Below, one piece after another: positions 1-11,204 of a stretch of 64,000 nt of DNA. The first letter of the stretch is position 1, and each line of letters opens with the position of its first letter. A program made the translations under genes and the position numbers. Source of the DNA: Termitomyces sp. T153 (Eukaryota; Basidiomycota; Agaricomycetes; Agaricales; Lyophyllaceae); assembly GCA_018296165.2 (NCBI GenBank), contig JACKQL020000019.1, positions 558,001 to 622,000 of the forward strand, read 5' to 3'. The notes under the pieces are model-generated. The model was not told where the DNA came from. It did no database searches and was given only the letters and a program-made list of their open reading frames with translations.

Positions 1-2
1 GA

Positions 3-191
3 CCAAACCATAATACTAGTCGTTTCCAGCAGTACTGGAATGACTATTCAACTCTCTCTCAGCTGGGGACGTATGGCGGGTACCACGAGCCGTCCCCAGT
101 TGCACATCAACAGCAGCAGCCACAACAGCAAGGATACTCTGCTTCCTCACAAATGTACCTAACCGAACCCTATAATATGTATAGTGAGTAA
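3..191 (+). CDS. C-terminal end of a Gln/Tyr/Ser-rich protein (5' partial)
   Basis: Reading frame 3 stays open from the window edge to a TAA at 189-191 and encodes about 62 residues rich in Gln, Tyr, Ser and Pro. It includes a run of alternating Gln and Pro (QQQQPQQQQ) and ends in NMYSE. Low-complexity Gln tails of this kind are common at the ends of fungal transcription factors and RNA-binding proteins, but no domain is visible and no function can be assigned. The other two frames are closed early or read as noise. The rest of the gene lies outside the window. Confidence 0.55.
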   Translation, partial: PNHNTSRFQQYWNDYSTLSQLGTYGGYHEPSPVAHQQQQPQQQGYSASSQMYLTEPYNMYSE

Positions 192-3100
192 ACCTATTCT
201 CTCTGTTATTGTTCTTTCATTCCCAACGCCGACGCAGATCAACCTTCAAGATAATTGTTGTCCACTCTCTTTTGGTTTGCTTTCGACCACCTGTAGCCTT
301 GCATCTAAAATAAATTATTCCAGACATCTGCATAAATACGCATTGCTCCGATCAGGGAATTCCAGGACTTGTTCGCTTGTCACTGTATCAATTAACACCC
401 ATCTGCTATCCTCCCATGTACTAAACTGGATATACATGCCATACCGAGTACTACTAGTACGAAAAGAATTCTATGTCTCAAGCTAATGAAAAGTACCATA
501 ATAACAACATTCTAGCTGGTACGACGTGATCATGAATTAGTGTCTGGACTTGACGTGTCATAGGCCTTCGATGTGTGCAACTCCACTTCGCGTTCTGACC
601 ATACTCCCCATCGCTGTACAGCTGTCGCTTCAGAAAGCTTGATATAGGTAGAATGTTTCCATTCCCGGGCTGCCGAAGATGATGGTAAGGTGCGACCAGT
701 GTTCACCTGCCATCCTCAATTAAGAAAACAAGTGATGCGAATCATCTAGCGATGCTAACACAAGGAACTTTTGGGGGCTTCGATCCGAATTGACCTTGCA
801 GCAGTAGCAGAGAGTTATATGTGCGTGTCGCGCGTCGGAAATAGGGCAAGGATACTCTGACATGCCTAGGAACGGTCAATAAATAGTAAGGACCTTGTGA
901 GCCGAGCAAGGGCTGACGCGGACGCGTTGACGTCGGGCCAGAAGGATGTCTCGTCCGGAGGAATCTCGATGATGGAATTGGCCTTCGAATCCCATACCGC
1001 ATCAGTCGTACTTCCATGCTGTATTGGCGTTCATCGCGAGGTCAGTTCTTCTTTGGATCGACTAAGAAAGGCAAAGCTTGCGACTCGCCAGTAAGTCATC
1101 CTCATTTGAAGTTGCTAGAGCAGATTGCAAAAGTCATGGAGAAATCCGAGCCCACGTCCTGATTGTACCGAAGAGACAAATTTTGATACATTACATTTCT
1201 GGACCGTAAGTACCCTGGAGGTGGTGCTGGATTATTCCACGACGAATCGAGTGAGTTTGCGGCGCTGTCTCGCGAGTCTGTTTCATGCCTCATTGAGTAG
1301 ATACGGCAATGCTCATAAAGATCAGTTCTACCAGTGGAGGAAAACGAGAACGTAAAGCCTTAAAACCACTTAGATTGCAGTGCGTTGAGGAATTTGAATA
1401 TAATGGCGTTGGGCCAATCGGACCGAGCGAGGTTCAGTGTTGGAGTATATGGTCCCATTCTCAGTGGACACCGGTATACACCACTGAAATTCTTCCAATA
1501 GTAGACATGAGAACTAGGCCTAAATTTGCCATCATTACACATCCAAACGGTGGTTCAAAAGTTCTTGAACTTTGGAGTCCTGGATCCCTAATCGAATCTA
1601 ATCAGATGATCTCGTTCATCAAAGGCTTACTTATCTCACTTCTATATGTCATTTCTATATGCTCGAGGATAATATGGCAGTCACCTAGAACATATTGACC
1701 CGAATAGCATACATTACGTCTATTTTTGATGCACAACAATTACTTTATTCCTCCATCTATTGAAAAAGGATTCACCTCCATTGAACCTCGCCTCCTAATG
1801 CCCGCACGCCTCCCTATTCAGTTAGTCAGGAATTTGCCCAGATCGCCGTACTAGTTCCTTGTACCCACGTCTGCCAACTCGAAGATGTGTGGACAGTTTC
1901 TCCTTACGTGGCGCTTTTCCTTCACAGGCAGTCCGAAATCTACTCTGTTAGTGGACTAGTATTGTTTTCAAAGGAGTATAAGTACATTCCCCTTCATAAT
2001 CGATATATTCTGCGACGTTGCGTGATACATGGTTACTTTCTTTTTAGTATATTTAGAACACTGCCCGGGGCTTCCTTCTGTACACCCATAGCCATCGGTA
2101 ATCCGTCATCGGTAATTCGTTAGGGCTGACAAGTACCCAAAATTCCCTTCATCGCTTCGCCCCTCATTTTCGATATTTACGTGTTCTACACCGTGTGTTT
2201 GACCCATGAGCTTATTGCGTGGTCATTATTGGCATGATATTCAGGGTGATTCTTGGTTGGGCTTCTCTTCTTTGAGATTATGGATTCCATGCCGCAATGT
2301 ACATTTCATTTCAAGAATTAATCACTCGTACAAAACTAGTAGTCAATCGGCGATTCCTGTCATTTGTCAGATATATTTTTAAATGTCAGTGGTCAGTGCA
2401 CAGCAGCCGTCCAAATCGAGAAGTGGAATTCTCACTGGCTTAGCCATATGCAAGTGATTTTCAGTGGAGTCAAATAGCACACCTCACCATGCAAACGTTT
2501 CCACCTTGTCCCTTGTTTCTCGAACGATTTCCTTTTCGATTACATGAATTCTAGATCTTCAACGCTTCTAACCCAAACGTCACGTCTCACAACTGAGTCG
2601 CTTGGCGAGATTCCGAATGCCGCTGAGTCAATAGACCTTCCATACGTCTGACCTCGGGCTCTTTCTGGTTTCAAGAATCAATATTTCTTCGAGTCGTCGC
2701 ATCCATCGCCTTTCCTTTCGAGGCTGGACTTCTCTTGATGATCATGCTGGGTTATGCTAAGGGTTTTCTTCGTTATCCGTGTATTTTCAACCACCAAATA
2801 TATGCATCCTCATTTACCATGATAAGATATCGATACTGAGGAGTATGTCTCCCATATTTCACTGTTTGATCCGCATCTTTGGTTTGAACTTGAAGCGTCG
2901 CCTCGATTTACACTTCCCGAATCTTTCTGCATAATTTCTTCGGTCATTCACTCCATTTATGTAGGTACGGAACGGCTATGCGTATACCAGTTCGCTTCAT
3001 TGTCCATCATTGTCTAAAATCATACAGATTCCCGTGAGACCATATTGCCGAGCGAATATATCGCAGCCACTCAATTTGCGATATTTCTGGACGCAATTTT

Positions 3101-3549
3101 CCTAGTCTACCCTCAAAGGCGACAAAGGGCTTGCTGAACACTAATCACAACGTTTTAGGCGTATGCCTGGAGTTATCGGTTGAATCGGACTCAAAGACCT
3201 CAGAAGGCATCGGATAGCTATAGGTGTTAGACGGACAATATGTGTACCTGGTAATAATTTTGTAGATTCCTACATAGGCTGTTGCTTCCCAAGGCCAAGT
3301 CTCTGAATTTCAATCAGAATTTCATTAGCTATAAGTAGCGTCAGTACAAGACCAACTCGGGACGACGTCGGAGATACGCGTGATCTGATGTGTTTAACAG
3401 CATGTCCGGCCCGTGAGGATTCAAGTTGAGATTTGCCACGCGTACGGTTGTTAGCCAGATCCACTACATATTGACTTGCTCAGCGCTCAATACCGTTATG
3501 GATTCTCGGTACCTATTGAGACATATCTTGGTTTGTTATTTTCATTACT
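192..3549. other. Stretch without an assignable gene
   Basis: I see no convincing gene here. CpG content is normal and all open frames are short. The only exon-like signal lies at 898-1205 on the plus strand and is listed separately. The rest looks like intergenic sequence or very old decayed sequence. Confidence 0.4.
898..1205 (+). CDS. Possible exon pair of an unidentified gene (weak)
   Basis: A plus-strand frame reads through SSLDRLRKAKLATRQ to a GTAAGT donor at 1091. It resumes in phase at 1124 after an AG and runs (QKSWRNPSPRPDC...) to a second GTAAGT donor at 1206. Two consensus donors in phase with an open frame argue for exons. Against this, the implied first intron is only 33 bp and I could not find a start, an end or a family. 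Treat it as a hint only. Confidence 0.2.
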
Positions 3550-4161
3550 GTGAAACGAAAGTGCGAATGGATCTACCGAGTCCTCGATCACAATATGAGA
3601 CACCAACTTGATTTGGATCGTTGCAATGCTGTACCGATTTCCCCGCCTTCGGACATGATGACGCTCGTCTACTGGGTTCTGTCACTCTCCCTCTTGCTTC
3701 GCGGCTCCTATACTCCGTCCCCAGGTGCCCTACTCCCACTGCGGACGACACTGTCTCAATTCTGTATCCAGGTCTCGTTCAGACCTTCCTTTATTACTTG
3801 GCTCTTCTACCCAACTGGAACTCCAACCTACATCCTCCCGCCAACGCCTACCGCTTCTTTGGAATTGCATGTGACAAAAGTACCACTCTCCTTCACAATT
3901 GCCGCTCTCTTCGCTGTCATCTGCCTTACATTCGGCACTGTCTTCATCCGCCTATTCCAGATTCAAAAAATCCAAATTATGGGCTCATCCAGAAGCGTAG
4001 ACACATCATCTTTGACCCAAATTATGTCTTCGTCCTCCACCCATTTGTCATCTCGCTTACGCTCCCGCCAGTGTTACTTGACCAACGTCAGCGCACTCAG
4101 AACGCGGCTGCGCCTGTTAGTGTCCAAGGTCAAATTTCATTCAATCTCAGCAGTCGTCTAA
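3550..4161 (+). CDS. Hydrophobic ORF holding copy A of an unidentified repeated protein motif
   Basis: This 203-residue open frame has no recognised family. Its middle (3790-3950) reads TGTPTYILPPTPTASLEL and then KVPLSFT, followed by a hydrophobic segment (LFAVICLTFGTVF) that could cross a membrane. Relatives of the same stretch occur at 26,270-26,440 and 28,765-28,935 in the CpG-depleted block. The second frame over 3621-4169 is also open, so the true frame is not certain. I favour the first because amino-acid identity with the other copies is clearly higher in it. No reliable initiator ATG or splice pattern was found. It could be a decayed mobile-element gene or an exon of a lineage-specific membrane protein. 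Confidence 0.3.
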   Translation: MKRKCEWIYRVLDHNMRHQLDLDRCNAVPISPPSDMMTLVYWVLSLSLLLRGSYTPSPGALLPLRTTLSQFCIQVSFRPSFITWLFYPTGTPTYILPPTPTASLELHVTKVPLSFTIAALFAVICLTFGTVFIRLFQIQKIQIMGSSRSVDTSSLTQIMSSSSTHLSSRLRSRQCYLTNVSALRTRLRLLVSKVKFHSISAVV

Positions 4162-4247
4162 AATGCTGAAACTGCCTCTTCCTTTGCATCCAGATACTTC
4201 CAAGTCTTGAAGCAGCAACTACTGTCGTCATTTGCTGGGCTCAAGCG

Positions 4248-5304
4248 TTGAGGCTGACCACTTGTTATCCTGTCTTCCGTCTTCTTTCTTTGGTATACAT
4301 ATGCCCTGTCCCGCTATGTTTCCGAAGTTCAAGGCGAATGTCAATTGCGGACCTCGTGCTCAATTTTCATGATTTCGTCTCCTGTCTATTTAGCTTAGCT
4401 CGGAGCCGCCTTGTTCCTTTCATTCCTGCATTTTTGGCGGCTCTCTGCATAGTTTCTACCGAGGATTCCGTCGGCTATATGATATCTATCTTCCATCGAG
4501 ACTGCTCTTCGATCCTTCTTTCTGCGACAGCTTCTGCATGGCAGACATATCTTGCGATTCTATGTAACAGCGACGCCTGCATACATTACCTGGCGCGCTG
4601 TTTTACCATACCCGCCGTCATTTCCTTTGTCTACAGCGTATCCCCACTTGGTAGAGCCCTGATAGTCCCCTTCGCGCCATTCCCATCTCTCTTGACTTTT
4701 GTATTGCTTCATTCTGGCTTCGCGGCAGTGACTCTCCATTCCTATGATATCGCTATGCTACGACATCAGCAGATTGTCACTCGACGCCTCTTTGTCTACA
4801 CAGACGGAGCATTTGATAGGGGAATGTGTCGGCGCACCAGAGGAATAAAGGCATCCGATAATGTGCTTTGTCTCTTCATTTTTGGAACCATGTTCGTTTC
4901 TGGACTGATTTTGAGGGAAGAATTACTGTCTGTTATCATTGGCACGGCCGTAAGAGAACTCGCTTTCAGGTACTTCGAATTTATGACTCATTCTTCCATC
5001 TAGGTCCTCTGGACCATCAGAAGAATCTGCTGGGTACGTACTTCTGACGTTCGAAGCACACTTCTCCGCCTCATGCAACGTCTAGTGTTATTTGCCTAGC
5101 TTTAAACGGCGACTCGAAGTTCACGAAAGACTCGCTGAAGTAGTGATCAACCCTTTCCTGTTTATCATTGGCAACGTACGCGAGGAGGGAAATTTGGAAC
5201 CTGCCTTGGACGATATCACCCGTGACAGACCTTTATTTCCTCTTATGTACAAAATCGTTGACTTAGTGGACACGAGTCCGTGGCTACCAGAGGGTATTGG
5301 TTAG
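4248..5304 (+). CDS. Possible multi-exon gene of unknown function
   Basis: The first part (4248-4969) is a long open frame with many hydrophobic residues and C/T-rich third positions. A phase-consistent model continues through an intron at 4970-5003, a 30-nt exon at 5004-5033 (SSGPSEESAG) and an intron at 5034-5099 that starts GTACGT. It then enters an exon from 5100 reading FKRRLEVHERLAEVVINPF, acidic and well behaved up to the stop at 5304. The first intron would be only 34 bp. No domain is recognised and the 5' end is not defined. It may be joined to the hydrophobic ORF just upstream or to the ORF starting at 5518. Confidence 0.28.
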
Positions 5305-5517
5305 TGGTGACTAGTACTTCGACCAGTACCTAATGCTTGTAATGCGATTATTTGCGCATATATTCTGGTAGTTTTGACAATTGAGAGAATTCAAAATGCT
5401 CAACTTGCTGTGCCGCTGAACGTGCTTCCTCGCGTTTCGACATCATCTAATTCTCAATGTTCAACACTCAACGACGTTTCGTAAATGGGAAAGGAATGAT
5501 AAGCGCAGATCCTGAGT

Positions 5518-6213
5518 GTGCCAATGTCACAACACCGTGATATCTACATCGATTGTGTGGTCAGATATCTCAAGTCAAATCATGGATGGATGCTTTTCAA
5601 AACTCTGGACGGGCGGTCAGACTTGCTGGGTTCCGTAAATCAGCTCGATTCCTACAAAACCAAAGGATCACGACACTATCCCTTTCCACGTTCACAAATC
5701 GTCATCTCCACCCAAACCTCCTTGAATACCAAGGACAACGGTCACGAGATTTTCGCCAACCACTGCCCTCGCCTGCTTGGATTGCTGTGGTTCAGTGCCG
5801 TTATTGAGCAACTGAAGCTGATTGATTGCCTTAGAAGTAGCACAGTCAGTGTGGACCGTTGTTTTTCCCTTCGAATGAATACTGAACACGCTCTTGTAGG
5901 AATCACAAACTTTTGTCCGTTATGCCATAATCATGGTGGCGGAGGCACTGAGCGATCTTTGTGGACTCTAGGCTCTGAGGGCACGTCCGACAAGCGAAGG
6001 AGGACTCACAGACCACTGGTTCCCAGAACTTCTGCCCATGCTTCATTTAGTCTTGACCACGCGATGATCAAGCGACCTGAACTTTTGTCCAACAGCGGAA
6101 GAAACATCCCTGGCATTCAGGAGTTGATATCCTACCTGATCTTCTGGGGGTGGGCGATCACGGGAGTTGGAAGGCAAGCTCGTTCACCTTGGGATCGGAA
6201 CGATCAGCGATAG
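5518..6213 (+). CDS. Unidentified open frame, 231 residues
   Basis: This is a long open frame in sequence of normal CpG content. It holds a pair of cysteines and histidines (CPLCHNHGGGG, near residue 140) that superficially resembles a metal-binding knuckle. There is no recognisable family, codon use is not clearly coding, and a second frame is open over 5553-5807. It could be a 3' exon of the putative gene upstream or chance. It ends about 440 bp from the convergently oriented permease gene. Confidence 0.2.
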   Translation: MPMSQHRDIYIDCVVRYLKSNHGWMLFKTLDGRSDLLGSVNQLDSYKTKGSRHYPFPRSQIVISTQTSLNTKDNGHEIFANHCPRLLGLLWFSAVIEQLKLIDCLRSSTVSVDRCFSLRMNTEHALVGITNFCPLCHNHGGGGTERSLWTLGSEGTSDKRRRTHRPLVPRTSAHASFSLDHAMIKRPELLSNSGRNIPGIQELISYLIFWGWAITGVGRQARSPWDRNDQR

Positions 6214-6653
6214 TTTGACATGAGTCAGTCAGTGACTGTGGTTGGACAGGAGTCGGTCGGTGACTGCACCGATCAGAAGGGCCGACACGACGTAGGGGCG
6301 GAATACCGGTCCAGAGTCGGCACCCTGGCGAGACATCTTTTATTGGTGGCGGGGGTATCGAATCTCTCGTTACTGTGAGCAATGCATTTTTTCTTCTTTC
6401 CTTTGACGTTTGTCCCGCATTGTACGGATATTCCCATTATCTTGTATACCGGCTGGATTGAAAGTTTATATGCGTAAGTTAATCGTGTACCATCGGAAAG
6501 TCTGTATTCGTATTGTCAAATGGGACTATAGGCCCTGTGTTGTTCCTAGCAACCTGAAGTCGAAGACTCGAACAAACGCTACTACTGAGATTAAACCGCG
6601 TACCTCGCTGTGAGTTTGAATGCAATGATCTAGTAGTGTCTATTGGGAAATAC

Positions 6654-9274
6654 TCAGAGGGAGATAATTCGTGTGCCGAAGTCAGCGATAGAGAAGGGGA
6701 AACGAGCACCGGGGCACGACATGAACATCAATGAAGTAGGTATATTAAGGCGGTTTGATAAGGCCATTACGCCGGGCGGGTTGAAAGTGGCATCTACGAT
6801 GATCTTGGAAATGAATGAGACAAATACCTATGGGAACTGCAACGATAGCATACGAGATCGATTAAAAATTCAGGGAAATCTTCCCGCAGAACTAGAATAA
6901 CACAGTGTGAATGCGGCATGCACGGGCGTTCAAGATGACCAACTTTTGGCATGAGCCTCTAAAACAGGGATAATCCCTCTCTCGCAGTCGTTGAAGTGGA
7001 CAATTTTGATACAGGATGTCTCTTCGCTGTTGCGCACATACGAGATCATTTTGACGAGCTGATTGAACTACGGCATCAGGCTCGTCAGTACTAGATAGAT
7101 ACTGGAAGAGTATTGATACTACTTCACTGGTTTTGACCAGGATACAGATTGGCTGGCTTTTCAAGCTTAACATCAAATCGATCAGCTTGACTTTCGCTAT
7201 TTTGATCAGCATCAGAGAGTGTAAGCACGGGTGCTCATCACATAGCCAGTACACCCATCTCAAAAGATGAATTCTGTTTTGAGTAGCTTTGAAGATAGTC
7301 GTGATACTTAAGAAGTACACCAAAAAATACCTGTCCGATTTGTCAATGTTTGAGCTGGATATTCACAGGACGATAATTATGAGCCTTACCCAGCAGTGGC
7401 GGGGTTCAGAGCAATATTCCCGGCAAAGACGAGTATCGAGATGACAATGGATGAAAAGACGATCAGTACATGTGTGTTCGGGGTTCTCGCGATGCGGCCA
7501 CGGTCGAGCTTTAATAAGAGCAAGGCTAACGGGAAAAGTGACATGACTGTCAACCAGACAAGAGAGAACCTGTTCGTGGTCTTACTCGGGACAAATAACG
7601 AGATTCAGAGGAAAGGAAAGCCGTACATCTGGGAAACCATACTCAAACTAGCTCCAGCACTCGCATACAACATACCACAGAAAGCGACGAAGGAGAAAAC
7701 CGAAACGTACGGAGACTCTGTGATGGATAGTTTGAGACAGAAGAATTCTGGAAGAATGCGGTGAAACGCAAGTTGTTGCAAGAGTTCACAGGCACTGAGG
7801 ATACCTTGATTCAGAGAAAGTGATTATAAATATAAATGGTGAAGTTAACAAGAGTATACGGTACCAGTCAAAACGCCACCACAGAGGACTACAGTGGCGT
7901 CAATTACGATCCATATTCGTAACCACCTTCCTGCAGTCTACAACATTTTAGCTATGTAATCAATGGTTTTCTTGCGGCAAAATCAAAAGTTCCTACCGTT
8001 TGTGCAAGTACACTGAGCACGTTGGCACCTCCAAGAACGGTTTCTAGTGGTACATTGGCCAGAACTAGAACCATAATAGTACCATTAAGGGCGATGGCTG
8101 GTAGATGCAGATTTCTAAGGACAAGAGGGTAATGACCCTCCTTGATTCGTCCGATATACGATGGAGTACCTTCAAGAGCCTCAATCCAACGGAAAATTAG
8201 ATAGAAATTGTTCAACGCACATTCAAAACCAGTGAGTCCCAACATGCCGAGGCATATGCCATAGAATACTTGTTGCCAGATGGAACTGGGCGATGAAGGT
8301 GATCTACTGTTCCAATTGTCTCGAAGTTGTTGGGACCCAGTCGTTCCCAAGTGAAGCAAGGATGAAACGACAAGAACCATCATCGATCCCATCTGTAGCA
8401 TGACAAGTTCAAGATTACAGTTGAATAAAATCATGGATAAGAAGACAGACGTGGAATGTTAATATGAACAGAGCTATACGAGCGCTCTCTCTCACACCCA
8501 AAAGACTTATGAGAGTCAAAACAGCCAAAACGAGGACGGCAAAACCAAGCTCTGGAATAGGCAGTTTCACCTCCCCCACAAGATAAGAAGCCGCAGTCGC
8601 AGCAGATATCATCGAAGTAGCAATGTAATCTAGTAGCAGAAGTGTTGCCCCGATGAGGGCAAAAGACTTTGACGACACGTTCAAGCTTTGTATTGTGATG
8701 AGTAGAGAGAAAACTACCTGAGCAATGGAGGGAAGGCTTACATGTAAGTATATGGGGCACCAGACATTGGCAGGGCAGACCCCAATTCCTCCATGATGGG
8801 ACGCCATAAAAATAATACGAACGTCGCGATGATTAGAGATATGGGGGAGCTAGTATAGAATCAGGTGGAAGGAAGCGGCCAGATAAAGACTAACGGACTA
8901 GACAGTGGAAACTGCGACGACAGCAGGAAGAGCGTAAAACACACTGCCAAAGACCGCGTTTCCTGCTAGAGCACTAGCTGTAAACTGCCCCAAAACACTT
9001 TGGCGCCGAATTTCCTGAAGCCGAATTTCCCCAGTTTTATGGTCATCCCCAGAAAGGAACATGCGCGTCGTGTATCTGAGGTCGTTTAGTAGGTGCAGAG
9101 ACTGCAAAGTCAGGGGGTTTAGTGTGCGTCCACTGCCTTCATTGACCTGTGATTGGTGCTTTGGACGGATACTAGACGCTGATTTTGTAGTCACTACAAG
9201 GTGTCACTACACTTGGTCGAAACATACATGCCTCTCTTCGGTAATAAGACAGTGGTCTCGTTCGGGCGCGACAT
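6654..9274 (-). CDS. APC-superfamily amino-acid permease-like transporter, 13 exons, 650 aa
   Basis: Predicted multi-spanning membrane transporter of the amino acid/polyamine/organocation superfamily; the substrate cannot be told. Exons: 9274-9228, 9171-8899, 8849-8742, 8685-8451, 8392-8221, 8169-7997, 7937-7865, 7804-7627, 7569-7390, 7330-7120, 7058-6944, 6891-6854, 6803-6654. The sum is 1953 nt, exactly divisible by three, with GT-AG introns of 49-61 bp. Family landmarks in order: LGQFTASALAGNAVFGSVFYALPAV near residue 80, RPIMEELGSALP, FALIGATLLLLDY, a glycine loop GLTGFECTPSYI, VLCGGVLTGILSACELL, FSLVWLTVMSLFPLALLLLK, then a soluble tail with PICILVKTSEV, YVRNSEETSC and the terminal GTRIISL. 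The ATG at 9274 is the only one that joins in phase to the next exon; an upstream AT-rich TATA-like stretch lies just before it. All exons are open, so the gene looks functional. It sits outside the CpG-depleted block. Confidence 0.9.
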
Positions 9275-10530
9275 TACTTCGAGGTTTATAAAATATAATT
9301 TTCCGGGCGTCTTTGCTGATATGGGTTGAGCTGAATACTGAAACTTCTGAGCGACTTTATCAAGCAACCCATGACACCACTCACAGCTGGATCGGCGGTA
9401 TTCCTATGGCCCGATTTCATCATCCGCTGTCCGGTGCCGCATTCTCACAGGCACTGCCGAACGGTGAAGTAAAGCGATGTCTGAGGTTAATGATAATTAA
9501 AGTACTCACCTGACAAGCTTTCCGGGGACGCCGGAGCCAGGTCCCTGCAGTGGGTCATCATTGATGAGCTGTTTAAACGTTCGAGTACTGGTACAATACA
9601 ATGACAGTCAAGTCCAACTTCGATTCAGCTACGCGCCAAGATGATACGTCAAACACGTCAAACTCAAGGCTTAAGAATAAGTTTATGGCATTCAGCTGAT
9701 GCTGATAATGGTACCATGCAACATGACTGACCATGACATAAGTTCAAAGATGTTACTGAGAATTGGCATAGTCATGATAGTTTTCGTTAGTCATCGAGAA
9801 TCATTGATACTATTCTCGTCATAAAAGGGCCCGGGGAGCTACAATTGAGCGTTACCTTTCACACTCCAATGGAAAGGGAACGGCTATCGGTGAGGCCCCC
9901 TTTTACAAATGCCGCAGCCAGTTGGGCCGAGTTTTCAGACTTATCAGCACAGGAGTTATAAAGATCGAAAAAGAAGGCTGTCATGACAGGGAAGACAGGA
10001 AGAATATTAGGAATCCCATCAGAAGTTGGCGAAGAAGACCGATAGATGGAGATCTAACCCATTCCTAATTCAACCCTCGAAAAAGAAACTTGACAGGTGA
10101 CACGCTGGAACTAGACAAGGCCGCCTTGAGCCGGACACCGACTAGTAGATAGGTTTTCGATGTCTAAAATTCCAAACATGACAGGAGTCGTTTACTGGTC
10201 AGATCTCAGCTTAAAACATCGCCTCCTATTCGCTGTATCGTACTACCTGTTCGCCTTTTGTGAATCTATTTATCACCACTTAGTACTTTGCATCTAGGCA
10301 TGATAACCGCTGATATGACATTGTGTCACCTGGTATCATTATTACACCTTAGACAGGACACTGCGTGCTTCTTTCTGGGTCATTAGGCCCCGTACCTGTG
10401 ATACAGCCGTTTTCATAACGTTAGGCCCCTTTGACTTCCGGTTGTTTAGTTGTTTGGCCTGATATTCGTGGATGCCGGGCTTGCCGGAGAATAGTTACTT
10501 TGGTAACATCTTACCTTCTTCTATTATGAG
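9275..10530. other. Intergenic stretch, no gene seen
   Basis: This is upstream sequence of the permease gene. Open frames are short and show no family resemblance. CpG content is still normal. Confidence 0.4.
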
Positions 10531-10559
10531 GGAGGCATCACAAATCGATCGAAGTGAAG

Positions 10560-10970
10560 AGACTGATTTTACGACTTGCACTTGTCAAGAAGTATAAATA
10601 CAATGTACTCCAGGAAATTCCTGGTGTTAGCATCCGGGCCATCAAACATGTCAAGACAACATATCGTCGAACTGGTGACGTAGCTCTGAAGAGAACAGTT
10701 GATGGATGAACGCAATGGTTTTGAAGTAACTGTAAGTACACTAGATGTCAGTAAAGGCCAATGCAACTAACTTATACAACAGTTTTTGGAGAGTTGTATC
10801 GAGAAACAGCCTGACTTATTCCTATCCGAGCTTCAAGACTTGCTTCGAAACACATGTGGGATTGAGGTGTCTCCAATACATTGGGCTTTGAAGCAGCGTG
10901 GATTCACATTCTCCGGCAAGCCTGGCATCCACGGATATCAGGCCAAACAACTAAACAACCGGTTATGAAA
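10560..10970 (+). pseudogene. Tc1/mariner-like transposase N-terminal fragment
   Basis: Two blocks resemble the paired helix-turn-helix DNA-binding region of basidiomycete Tc1/mariner transposases. The first reads VLQEIPGVSIRAIKHVKTTY then RRTGDV (about 10,590-10,680). A TGA and further stops follow. A well-formed intron (GTAAGT at 10,732 to CAG at 10,782, with a CTAAC branch site) comes next, then FLESCIEKQPDLFLSELQ and an RGFTFSG motif typical of the second helix-turn-helix. The catalytic DDE domain and terminal inverted repeats are not visible, so this is a truncated relic. It lies just left of the point where CpG disappears. Confidence 0.6.
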
Positions 10971-11204
10971 ACGGCTGTAACTACAAATGGCCTTCGGAGG
11001 CAACCTCGTCGGCAGTTGTGCTTCTATTTCCAAAAATAGAACTGGTCGAGATCTCTGCCAGCGACATTGAGCGGTTTTGACCTCACCTCAACTCCACTTT
11101 GACCGTACCTCTAGACCTCAACCCCTACATTACCAATGACAAATTCTTCTCACCCTATCTGAGTAGATACATTGTAGTAGTAAACCTTGACCATGTTCAT
11201 TGAC

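Noticed and set aside
4771..4806. VYTDGA resembling an RNase H catalytic start
   Set aside because: Nothing else of an RNase H domain is found on either side, and the match is too short.
7396..7764. 122-residue plus-strand ORF
   Set aside because: It is the antisense of permease exons at 7390-7569 and 7627-7804, which match a transporter family in phase.
8898..9194. Permease starting at 9194
   Set aside because: That codon is GTG; the ATG at 9274 joins in phase through a 56-bp intron and makes the total coding length divisible by three.
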